This document shows positions 34,850 through 45,994 of a stretch of 64,000 nucleotides of DNA, piece by piece. Position numbers and translations under genes: made by a program. Source of the stretch: Lutraria lutraria (taxonomy: Eukaryota > Mollusca > Bivalvia > Venerida > Mactridae); contig OZ026847.1 in the NCBI GenBank assembly GCA_964023205.1, forward strand, positions 4,400,819 through 4,464,818, given 5' to 3'. The stretch's first letter is position 1. Every line of letters begins with the position of its first letter. The notes under the pieces are model-generated. The model had not been told where the DNA came from and made no database searches. It saw only the letters and a program-made list of their open reading frames with translations.

Positions 34850-35156
34850 AGAAATTTCCACTGCAATATAAATGTAATATTTTTGAATTGGCAGCCATTT
34901 TGAAAATCAAATTTCTTATGTGTTTAATTGAAAAAAAAAAAGTAGTTATTAAACAACTCAATTTACAAAATATATCTTAATCATGAAGTTGGAAACACCA
35001 TAAGCATATCAGGTTTAAGAAAATGTAGTTGTCACATATGAATATCCTATATTTAGAATTATCAGAACAAAAATATAAAATATCTTCTATCAATGCTCGT
35101 CAAATTAGCCTTTCAAGATGACTGCCAAGGGAGGTAAATATTGTAGATGTGGGAAC
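34850..35156. mobile_element. 'cccacatctacaatatttac' TIR element, copy 1
   Basis: Right end aaatattgtagatgtgggaa; interior aggtttaagaaaatgtagtt, gtcacatatgaatatcctat. The left end is diverged. Confidence 0.65.
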
Positions 35157-35162
35157 TATGTT

Positions 35163-35330
35163 TTACAGTAAAACATGCGAAAAAGGACCACACTTTGGAA
35201 AGACATGGCCTTTATTGACAAGTGGCCTTAATTCGGACGTTATTTTTTTCAAAATAATGATGGTTTTCAAAAAATGGCCTTTATTCACAGGTGAACATTA
35301 TTCAAAGGTGGCCACTAAAACAGCTAGGTT
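35163..35330. mobile_element. 'gtcaaacctgtg' element, copy 3
   Basis: Contains tggcctttattgacaagtgg and ggtggccactaaaacag. The open frame here is incidental. Confidence 0.55.
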
Positions 35331-36419
35331 TGTAATTTTGAAATTTCAGTTATACATGTATAATGCAAGCTTTATTTTAAATTTAAGGTATATTTATTAG
35401 GGTAGGGGAAAATTGTGTTTTAGACTTTTGGTTGATTTGTTGTATTATTGTTAGAACACATACTAAGTCCTTAGATTTCTTGGATGAATCTTTGACTCAT
35501 CAGCTTATAAAGAAATTATCAATACATTCCTTATGACTAATTTAATACTGTTAATTCCTTTTAATTTAAATTTTTTGGTGAACAACATAAAACTCCTTTT
35601 TAATGTGTTTAAACCAGTTGTTTGTCATAATGTCAATAGTTGTTGTTCATTGTTATCTCTTTTTTTCTAATTTACTTATTTATATAAATTATTTCCAATA
35701 TGATGGACGCGTTGGGTTGTATTGCGCATACTTTAGGTTTTATTAGACAGTGAAATTGTTCTTCTATACAATTACCAAATGATAAGAAAGTGTTTTTAAT
35801 GATACAGATAAAAATAAACATTTATGTTTACAAATAAAAGTATTCCAATATTTAATGATCCATGTAAAAAAATATTATGAATTTGTATCAGTCTTGGCAC
35901 TGAAAAATCTTAATATTATAAAATGAACAATTTTGTGAAAAGAATGATATATAATGGTTACCTAGTAACAAAAGTTACTCTTTAGTTACAGAAAAGTTCT
36001 ACCTATGTGTTACTGAATTAATTAATTTGGTATGAACTATGTTGAATGGCTTCTTTCAACATGTACCAGTTAATATAAGAAAAGTTACTTTATTTTTTAT
36101 CATATGTCATTCCAGTATGTGATATTATAAAATTTCTTGTATCATTCCTATGACTTTATTTTCTAACTAGAGTTAGTGACTTCCATAATTTTGTTGCTCT
36201 CATGAAAAATTAACGATTCATCCACACAGTACAGTGAGATTTTTACATTTTCTTTATGTATTTAAGAGTTATACAATAGCTGAGCTGTAAGGTTGAAATG
36301 TTAGTGACTTTCACAGTATTGTTGTTCTCATGAAAAATGAATGACCCAAGCATACAGTACAGTGAGTTTTTTTACGTATTCTTTATATATATATGAAAAG
36401 TTACACGACATTGTTAGAA
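35331..36419. other. AT-rich intergenic stretch
   Basis: Contains a diverged duplication: ctcatgaaaaattaacga and ctcatgaaaaatgaatga blocks about 130 bp apart, each followed by acagtacagtgag. No gene seen. Confidence 0.35.
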
Positions 36420-36495
36420 CGAGGGCTCAGCGCAACACTGACGTAACTTGTTCTTATTTCAATATGAGATACGTCACTGTTGCGTTGAGCCCTCG
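36420..36495. mobile_element. 76-bp palindrome, copy 5
   Basis: cgagggctcagcgcaaca, ctgacgta ... tacgtcac, tgttgcgttgagccctcg. Confidence 0.85.
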
Positions 36496-36961
36496 AGAAG
36501 TGATTTTCAAATTGTTATTTTTCACATGGTCCCTCGACAGTTGTTTTGATGTTGTAATTTGTTTTATGTTAGCATTTTTTCCGCTAGTGCAATAATTTCC
36601 TCTGTTGATCAAACTTTACATTCAAAATTCTTTTACTGCTTGTTATCAAGTAAGGAGATGTTTTTTCTATGTTTGTTTTGTTTTCTATACAAAATTTATT
36701 TCTTATTATTGAAAAAATCAATAAAAAATGAAGCGTTGTTACAAAAATCGTGTTAATATTACATTAACAAGGCTTTTGACTTTAGAATGATATCAATTGA
36801 ATAAATTCTGTAATATTTTAGTATTGTGTGCTTTTATCTTGAAATTATTAGTATAACATAATTATTTCCCTATGATATGATTTTTGGAAGCTGAACAATA
36901 GTTCAACTATCCATAGCCGTCAATTGCTTGGTGTGCATGAATTTTGACACGGACCAAAGTA

Positions 36962-37174
36962 ATACTGTGGAATAATTAACTATCATTGGGTTCAATTTTC
37001 GTGGTTTTTACTAAAATGGCTATTTCGTTGGGACATAAATTCGTTGATTTTGATTTTTGAAAAGAAAAGCCTTATCTCTGCGTTTAAATTTGTTGGGATT
37101 TGATTTTGTGGATAAGCCGACCAACCAAATCCACGAAATTAAATCCCCAACAAAAATTAATGATTCCACAGTAT
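36962..37174. mobile_element. Palindromic MITE 'tgtggaat', copy 4
   Basis: actgtggaataattaactat to aaaattaatgattccacagt; interior as at 11369. The open frames here on both strands come from the palindrome. Confidence 0.75.
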
Positions 37175-37704
37175 GTTTTCTACCCTGCCATGCTATTGTT
37201 AGACTGGTTCCCATTCCATGCTGCAGTGCAAGTCTAAATAAGTTCAGCTTCCATGAGAAATTTCAGTACTTTGATTACCAATTTAAGTTCACTACATAAC
37301 ACCTGGAGCTAATATTTTCATCAAACAGTTAATTATATTATCCTTGAGTTTAACTGCTCCCAAATGCTGATGATATAATTTGACTATTCTGTCAACATAT
37401 TATTCGTAAAGTAAATATTTTGTTGTTTGGCACCTTTTTCGTTGTTGTTTACATACATGTACAAAAATGCATGTTTATGTTGTTGATTACATTTTTATTA
37501 TTTAATTAATTACTTTGTTCTTAAAACTTTTCTATTTAAATTTATTTTTAACCCTTTAATATTAGTATATGCTTATCTGTTTTGCATTTTAATACTGTAT
37601 AATACTGATTTGTCACTTCCATTAAAATCCCGGATTGTTCATACTATTATTGGATTAACATAATCTTAGATTGTTTTGATGCTTGATAGAATTAATGATA
37701 AAAT

Positions 37705-37780
37705 CGAGGGCTCAACGCAACACTGTCGTAAGTTGTTCTTATTTCAATATAAGTTATGACACTGTTGCGTTGAACCCTCG
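37705..37780. mobile_element. 76-bp palindrome, copy 6
   Basis: cgagggctcaacgcaaca ... tgttgcgttgaaccctcg. Confidence 0.85.
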
Positions 37781-38500
37781 AAATACATGCATGTACATGC
37801 ATTTTTCATCAGATAACTTGGAATCACCTGTTTAATTTTTGCATATTGACTATTCCAGTCATTAGTGTGATTGGAAAACATAATTTGTATTTTATTTGAA
37901 AAACATGGAAATAATTTTAAATTTTTAGTTGTTTTTACTTAATTCTTCTAGTGTAGCAGGTATCCAATGTGAATGTTGTATTTATTTTATGTCCCAGCCA
38001 TTCGAGATTGCAGAAGGGCATGAGGTGTTTCCCCTGTTCGTCCATTCAAAGTTTTTAGTTTCTGAGCGATAACTCAAGAAATATTTTGTGAATTGGTTTC
38101 ATAGCTTAAAGAAAGGTGTATACAATGTAATTATTATAATGAAATACAGGTCAAGTTTGATTTCCTTTAAAATCCAAACATTTTCACAGGAGTTATGGCC
38201 CCTTTTTATTTAGCTCTCATCAGGGGCATTCATGTCCTCTGTATACATTTCTAGTTGTATTCTAGAGCTTACATTCTCTCAAGGTGACTGTTAATTAGTA
38301 CGATTATTATTAATTATGAAATTAATCAGGTAACACAATAAAGTTATATCTTCAATCCATGAATCTTCTAAAGCTATACAATGTGATCAATGTCTCCTCA
38401 AGGTAATTCAACAGAATTTGCTCTTGGAAGTGTGTGGAAAGGTAAAAAAAATGAAAAAAGTGGACTTTCCATGCCTCAGGCTAATAAAATGTCTAGGGTT
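37781..38500. other. Intergenic with a dispersed-repeat piece
   Basis: 37995-38250 has wording typical of molluscan dispersed repeats (gagcgataactcaagaaata, ggagttatggcccc). The remainder is AT-rich. Confidence 0.35.
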
Positions 38501-38504
38501 GTGC

Positions 38505-38660
38505 ATAGGTAACTGTATCATGAATAGATTATAAAAATATGAAGAAAAATATTATTTATTAATATATTAGCATATTAATAAAAAGTGAATTGTTTTTTGA
38601 ATCAGAGGTTATTTATTTTTTTATTCATTTATTTATAATCTATTCATGATAGTTACCTGT
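38505..38660. mobile_element. Foldback element
   Basis: aggtaactgtatcatgaata / tattcatgatagttacct pair, continuing through gattataaa / tttataatc around an AT-rich centre. Confidence 0.7.
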
Positions 38661-38699
38661 GGGGTTGCGGGGATAATTTAGGGTAGGTCAGATAATCAG

Positions 38700-39015
38700 A
38701 CACAAATTTTTTTTACGCCTAATCTAGTCAAATGAACAAAATTGAAAATATGGTCATAAGCTTTTAATCTGATCATGACATGGCTCCAGTGTATCTGAAA
38801 ATGAAGAAACTTTTATAATAATTGCAAAAAAAACACAAGATGTGTTTTTGAAAGATGGTGCCTCCTCTGGGAGACCATTGACCCTAAAATGCACAGGCCC
38901 TGTAGAGGGAGTCAGATATGAAGTTTGATGACTGTAGGTGGAAGCGTTTTGAAATTTTATAGGCAAGGTTAAATTTTGGTACAAACAGACTGACAAACAC
39001 GCCAAAAACAACATG
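38700..39015 (-). mobile_element. Dispersed repeat related to 53205-54030, reverse
   Basis: gcacaggccctgtagaggga and ataggcaaggttaaattttg are the reverse complement of segments of the ELP5 intron 5 repeat. Confidence 0.65.
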
Positions 39016-39433
39016 CCCCAGATCTATCGATACAGGAGCCTAACAACAAACAACAACAACAATCCGATCATTCTACATCAAGCATTTAATGGTTGTTTTA
39101 TCATTAAGAATATACATAAGTAATAACAGTCAATAAATAATCTAATTTGGCTATAAATGTTTTAAAATCTGTTGTAATATACAAAAACAACACTAAAATT
39201 CATTTAAAATATAATTATGACCATCTACATGTATGGAGCTATAATAAATCAATGAGTAAAATACAAAATAATTTTGTATGGGTTGTCACAAGACTATTGT
39301 CATGGATTTTGTTTTATAATCTAGGTAACAATAGTGATGTCACAACTCCAATGATGTGGTATTTATAACAAGCAATCAAACAAAATTAATTACTGAAAAT
39401 TCCTCCCTATAACTACACTAATTGTAAACAATT

Positions 39434-39728
39434 CAGTCTTCACGAAAAACTTTTTTAAGCACTGGACATTCGGGCCAGTGAAAATGCAAACTTTACTGGA
39501 CCAAATTAACTTTCAGTGGACCAAGATGAGAATACACACAATTTTATATAATTTGGCTATATCATATTTTTTAGAGTGATTCAAATATTTCATTTTCTGT
39601 CCTGAAAAATGGTAAAATTATCACAGAAAATTTACTGGACCGTTAGACCACTGACCTTTTCAAATTTACCGGACCGATGGCTAATTTGGTGGACTCGGTC
39701 CAAGGACTGGTGCTAAATTCGAAGACTG
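39434..39728. mobile_element. CAGTCTTC-TIR element, copy 2, inverted
   Basis: cagtcttcacgaaaaacttt to gtgctaaattcgaagactg; reverse complement of the copy at 33735 along its whole length. Confidence 0.75.
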
Positions 39729-39850
39729 AATTCATTGATCATTTCAAAGTCAAAAATATATTTATTATCAGAATCATATGACATGTTTAATGACACTAAA
39801 ATCATATTTGAGTGTTTGAAATAATTTGTATTATGCTCACATTGAGAATT

Positions 39851-40172
39851 GTTTATAGCGTGTTGACCTAAAATAATTTATGATATGTTGACCTCAGAAA
39901 TATTTTATAGCATGTTGACCTCAGGAATAATTTATTGCATGTTGACCTGAAAAAATTTATAACATGTTGACCTCAGAAATATTTTGGAGCATGTTGATCT
40001 CAGAAATAATTTGAAATATGTTGACCTGTTATAATTTATAACATGTTGACCTCAGAAATATTTTGTAGCATGTTTACCTCAGAAATAATTAATCGCATGT
40101 TGACCTTGGAAATAATATTTTGCCTCTTGACCTCAGAAATAATTAATAACATGCTGACCTTGTAAACAATTT
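39851..40172. repeat. Imperfect minisatellite 'catgttgacctcagaaata'
   Basis: About 12 units of 25-28 bp, catgttgacctcagaaataa and variants with ttt-t-ta-ag spacers; quite diverged, so old. Confidence 0.85.
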
Positions 40173-41850
40173 GTGACTTATGATATGGGTATTTTTGGAA
40201 AAGAAATCTTTTTACTCTACACAAAACCGCTTCCCTTCAAATAATTAATCTTATTTGGTTCCTGTTTATCACAGAAATGTAAATAATATGGCATTTATAC
40301 CTAAAATAGTCAATTTATAAATATTTATCTAAAATTCAAACACCTAGACGTAAATATCAATATATTTGTACACATAAAAACCTGACACTAAAAAAAGCAC
40401 ATCAACTTTCTATTTATAAACAAAACTTGAATGAGCACATTAAGTGTGAACAATAGAACTATTTTCTATATAAACACAACAAAATCAATCAACAATATAT
40501 TTTCAACAATTCATTAAGCATGTTATCCCTAAGATATATCAACAGAGAAATTAATAACAGGTATTTTTTTAACTTTTAAAATTCAAGAATAGTACAATGA
40601 ATAAATAAAGGAATTATAAAATGCTATACAATGATATAGCTGATAATTTTACCCTCAAATCTTGTATATTTTAAGATAATAGTTGAGATCCTGGTGATGA
40701 TTTTTTTTTCATATTTCCCTTTCAGTAATGCGTATAATGTATAAGATAATTAAAACCAAGTTCTTAATTCAAAACAACATTAACACATAAGTCAGATCTA
40801 AATGTGATGATAAAAACCTGAATTTATAATTTATCAACCAATTACAATATGAGAGTATTATATTTGCTGCAGTCTTAAGGATACACCAAGCAGGCACAAT
40901 AAATTATTGCTTCTTAATAAAAGCACCTTAGAGTCCATGGTTCAAATTCTAAAGTTTCATTTCTAGATAATTCTATTTTTTTATCTTTGGTTTAGCCTTA
41001 TATCAACACCCAAGTTCATTTCTTGACTTTTCAGCTTTAACAGGAAGATCCTATGCATACAACTGGGTAGAATCACTGACAATCTGTAAGCCAGCAGAAC
41101 AACTTCATCACATGTTAATTTTATTTGGTTCAAGTGGGATTTAAACTCACAATGGTGAGAGGCCAGTGAGTACTTGTCAGAGATCATAGCTCCTGTAGAG
41201 ACATAAAAAAATCTGTGCTTAAAGTCCCATTAGCTTTTTGCTATAGAAAATATATGCAAAAAACAAACAACAGTTACTGCTGATATTATCCCAAGATAAT
41301 TATTACCAACGAAACAAGCCCTTTTTCTTGTAAAAACACTCAATTTCGCTGTGAATGACTGCGGTAAAATACAGCTGTTCTATAAATAGTATTTATTTCA
41401 ATGATATTGAAAAAATACGATAGTGGTTTTGGAAACATTTTTTCTTGCTATAAAGTAAGCACGGGAGGAAAACACACCGGATTCCTCTGTTATAGAACAA
41501 ACAGAAACTATTACGACCGATAAATTTATATGATTATGGGACTTTAAACATCTGCTGGTACACAAAAATATTAGTACATGTAGTTTATATGTAGTTAATT
41601 CATTGAATCATTTGTACAAAATAATTTGGCAAGAATGAATTTAGTCAACATTTTAAACCTCCGCCTTGGAGGCAAAACTGACATGTTCAGCTGTGTTAAC
41701 AAATACATACATCTCACTTCATGTGGAGTAAACATGAAATAACAATAAATATTGCATAAGCAGGCTAAAAATATGTTTAAAGGTATATTACAACCGACCA
41801 GTGAATTATGACAATGCCTGACTTTTTTATATTTAAAGGGAATGGACTTA
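40173..41850. other. AT-rich intergenic stretch
   Basis: No gene or repeat family recognised apart from a weak SINE-like B box (gtgggatttaaactcac) near 41130. Confidence 0.35.
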
Positions 41851-42060
41851 TGTTTGAATTAAATTGATGTAACTATATATCACTGACACATTCATTCACC
41901 AAGAAGTTGTATAATAAACTAGAAATGTGTCCGCAGGATACGAATGCCCCTACAGTGAGCTAAGTCAAAAAGGGGCCATAACTTTTGTGAAAATGTTTGG
42001 ATTTTCATGGAAATCGAAATTGACCTGTATTTTATTATTAGCGGTATATGCCTTCATGTG
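41851..42060. repeat. Direct duplication, left copy
   Basis: ttgaattaaattgatgtaac through attagcggtatatgccttca; nearly identical to 42627-42837. Confidence 0.85.
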
Positions 42061-42344
42061 CTATACTAACATAAATTCTGCAGTAAGGTCATACCAAAAA
42101 ATAACTTTTACTATGATAACCAAATGTGAAAAATGTTTGATGAAAGAAAACTGATAGTCAATAAGCAAGAACTGGTAAAGGGTACTAGGCTTCTTAACAA
42201 TGGCACTTCAACACTATTTTACATAATTACACAATAATTTATGACAAGTATGATAATGACAGTTAAAATCAGTAATCATCCGAACCACCGGTATATCACA
42301 TAGAATGGATTTAGTAAGGGTTTGACGTATGTTGTTTTTAACTG

Positions 42345-42485
42345 TATCCGGACAAAAGCTCCCCCGGACAAAAGCTCCCCCGTTGATTTTGATAGGGGCG
42401 GACAAACACTCTCCCATTGTTTTACTACCCCGGACAATAGCTCTCCCGTTTTTTTGGCACCCCGGACAAAAGCTCCCCCGTTGAA
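42345..42485. repeat. Degenerate 'ccggacaaaagctccccc' repeats
   Basis: Five copies of cggacaaaagctcccc or variants, spaced irregularly 18-60 bp, between the two direct duplicates. Three overlapping minus-strand frames here are translations of the repeat (STGELLSGG). Confidence 0.75.
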
Positions 42486-42626
42486 GCTATCATAATGGTT
42501 GTAACATTCGATCCAGGAAGCATATCTGAGCACTCATGTTCGTACTTAACTACACAAAAAATATTTGATATTCTAGATCTATCAGGGGTTACATTGATTT
42601 CAGAATAAAATAACATTGCTCATGTT

Positions 42627-42837
42627 TGAATTAGATTGATGTAACTATATATCACTGACACATTCATTCACCTTATGAAGAAGTTGTATAATAAACTAGA
42701 AATGTGTCCGCAGGATACGAATGCCCCTACAGTGAGCTAAGTCAAAAAGGGGCCATAACTCTTGTGAAAATGTTTGGATTTTCATGGAAATCAAAATTGA
42801 CCTGTATTTTATTATTAGCGGTATACGCCTTCATGTA
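42627..42837. repeat. Direct duplication, right copy
   Basis: ttgaattagattgatgtaac through attagcggtatacgccttca; only a few differences from the left copy. Confidence 0.85.
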
Positions 42838-42849
42838 AAATATGAAACC

Positions 42850-43967
42850 AATCCATGAAATATTTCTAGTGTTTTCACTCGGAAACAAAAATACTACAAA
42901 AATATCTTAAATCTATAATAATAATTAGAATAGTAAATCAATTCCTCTGCATAATGAAGCTGTCACTACCTGATATATCTAAGAATTACAGAGTAAATGG
43001 AGATATTGAGATTATCAGTAAATTAAATTGATTATCAGTAAAATATATTAGCAATGTCTTGCTTTAACATTATAGTACTAGCTCGAACTAAGTCCTAAGT
43101 CTATTTTACACAATGGTGAGTCATAATTCCTGAAACTGACTGAAACAGATTTAACCACCATTATACTACCATTGAATATATAGCAATGCCAAGCATAGAA
43201 TGATGTTTGGTCTCTAGTGCAGTGCATCTAATCAAACAATTTACTTTAATCTTAGTATTCAAAGGATATACACTATTTACTTCCATCTATGATAAATAAT
43301 TATATTAATAGGGTCCATGAAAACATCCTAACCATGAAATTGAAAACAGTGAACAAAAAACAGCTATCTATACACTAAAAATCAACTAACTATGTTGATC
43401 ATAGTCGGTTAAAAAGCTCATACGAAGTTATGTTGTATTGTTATGTCCTCTTGCCGACTTTAAATAAAAATTTTACTTTATTAGAGATCTCAATAATGAA
43501 GTCATATTATTTAGGAACTTGAATAATTATTACCAACAATTGGATGGTAAAACTTTGAGTGCTTCTTAAGTTCATCTGGATATCAAATATATCTGTAAAG
43601 ATTCAACAAAATGAATGAGCTACTTAACAAACGCAGACTTTAACAGTACAGAAACAAACAAACAAATGAGGGCTCAAACCACCCCTGAGAAATCAATGAA
43701 AGATTTGAATTATTCAACACAACATTAACACAATTTTCACATACAAAACAATAAGCACAAATGCAGCAGTTAAACATTCAAACATGAAATACAGTTTATA
43801 AGTGAATGTAAAATTCTCATTTGAAAATGGCAGGACATTGACTATGTATATATAAAGAACATTTAACATTAAAAAAGTACATAAAAATAATTATAAATAC
43901 ATTTAAACTAACAAAGTATGTTGATAAACAATGAACAGGTATACTTTTCAATGACAAATATATAGTC
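42850..43967. other. AT-rich intergenic stretch
   Basis: Nothing recognisable on either strand. Confidence 0.35.
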
Positions 43968-44150
43968 TTCCAAACCTGTGAATAAAGGCTACAATTGGGA
44001 ATGACAAAACGTGGTCTTTATTGACAGATGGCCTTTATTTGGAGGTCAGATTGTTCTAAATAATCAGTGATTGTTTATAAAAGAGTGGCCTTTATTCACA
44101 GAGTGGCCTTTATTCAGAGGTGGCCACTAAAACAGGTTTGACTGCACCAT
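43968..44150. mobile_element. 'gtcaaacctgtg' element, copy 4
   Basis: ttccaaacctgtgaataaag to ggccactaaaacaggtttga; inverted ends. Confidence 0.6.
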
Positions 44151-44314
44151 CATGTAAAATATGCAAAAAGCAAATTTAGAAGTATCATTTCAGTATGTCA
44201 AATCTTAAATATTTAATAAATAATAATTATGTTTACAGTTATCTGACAAACAGTGTTAGTGGTGCTGACCCTAAAGTGTCTAACAGAAGATTCCAAAATA
44301 CAAAATATTTAGGC

Positions 44315-44645
44315 TTGCATTAAAATTAAGTTTGTTTGCACTTTACTGACCTACCCAAATCATCCCGACCCCAAAAAAAGTATTGCAAAAATTGGGAGAA
44401 TTTTTTTTTATTCGAACTTTTGAGCCGCTTTCTGCTGTTTTCCTCTTTCAAATCATTTGTAAAGCATACAATGGTTATATGGTAGCAGAATACATAAAAT
44501 GATTATATAATGCTTCTAGGTAGAAGTGTAATTTCATGCTGGGTAAAGGTCAAATTCAGAAATAAAATATATTTCCTTCCAACCGACCCTCTTCTAAAAT
44601 TCAGGCTCGGTAAAGGGCAAACATATCTTTAATTTAGGCCATAGG
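44315..44645. mobile_element. 'aagtttgtttgccctttacc' element, copy 1
   Basis: attaaaattaagtttgtttg to aagggcaaacatatctttaa; inverted ends, same family as 61420 and 52568. Confidence 0.65.
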
Positions 44646-45994
44646 ATCTAACCATACCTCCAAAGTATAAGATATTTAGGGAAATTATTTTTTGTATTTT
44701 TAAGAGTTTTACCCAATTTCTTTGTCAAGCAACCATACACACAACTATTTTTTTCTAGGCTATAATAAAAGATACAGCCAAACTGTCATGGTCAGAAGTT
44801 TAAATGGAAAGTTCAAAATATAAAGAAGCAAAAATATCTGAAATTAAACACATATATCCCTGATGTAACTGAAAGCAAAAACAACAGATGAAGACATTTT
44901 TATACTAAAAAGTCGGACAAAAACCTAAAACTTGGCTACCTTGTAACCTTATCTTGAAAAGTTTGCAAAACATAAAAAGATGATTGTTAGCCTCCAGTCT
45001 TGTAATAAATTGAAGCAATTTTCACAAAATATTCCATCAAAATAAAACTTGACAGGACACGATAATTGAAGAATTTTGATATGGCCCTAATATATAAATA
45101 TAAATGTATCTCAACACATATTAATCACAAGACAATATAGTATAATGAAATAATCACAATGCATCAAAATATCACAAATATTCACTTGAGAAAAACATAA
45201 AGTTTTTCTTTAACATATAAAAGCACAACAATGCCGAGTCATTGAAATATGTCAGAAAAGAACAAAAAAAAGTAAACATTGTAACTAAAATAATATCAGT
45301 TTCGTCTCAATCATGCCCTTAAGAAAAAGGAACATAGCAAAAATTTACCCTTAATATAAAAAGCATCTTATGAACACCATTTATTCCATTCATAAAAATA
45401 TATACTGGTTGTATACGAATACATCGCTTTTTGGCAAAATAAAGATTTTTTTTTGGAACAAACAAATTGACAATTTTCATATTATTTTCTGGTGTAGATA
45501 CTTAACTTAGAAATCTGTATGAAAAAGTAACATCAATTATGTACTGAATCACACTGCATATCTATCCATAACCATGACAAATATCTTATTAAGCCAGCTG
45601 GCATAGCTCAACAGGTAAAATGTAAGGTTTATGGACATTATATTCAGAAGTTCAAGCCCCAAGCATGACACATTTTCTCCATGATGATTTGGTTGAAAAA
45701 CTAATTCTTTGTTGATGTCACAATAGAATACTAGTCTTTTGTCATTGTGTATACAACAGTACACATTATTTCATGTGATCATATCAGTTACAAAAATATT
45801 TACAAACTTTCTCTAAACCTGATGGAGAGTCTTAATAAATTCAGAGTATTAGCACATTCAGACTCAAGAACATCGTAACAGGAAAAAATATGGCAAAAAT
45901 TAGACTTGGAATTAGAATTCCTAGTGAACTAAACATAAAGAATAATAAATATCATGCATAATAACTAAATGCCTTTTGCTACGACATAACTTCT
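44646..45994 (-). other. UBXN10 3' UTR and downstream flank
   Basis: AT-rich. TTTATT at 45380-45385 (AATAAA on the minus strand), about 610 bp after the UBXN10 stop, is a possible poly(A) signal. No other gene seen. Confidence 0.35.
45596..45775 (+). mobile_element. Degenerate tRNA-related SINE-like sequence
   Basis: ctggcatagctcaacaggta resembles an A box and agaagttcaagcccc a B box; the body is unlike the three families above. Confidence 0.45.

Noticed and set aside
42214..42616. Three overlapping minus-strand frames with STGELLSGG
   Set aside because: Translation of the degenerate ggacaaaagctccccc repeats.
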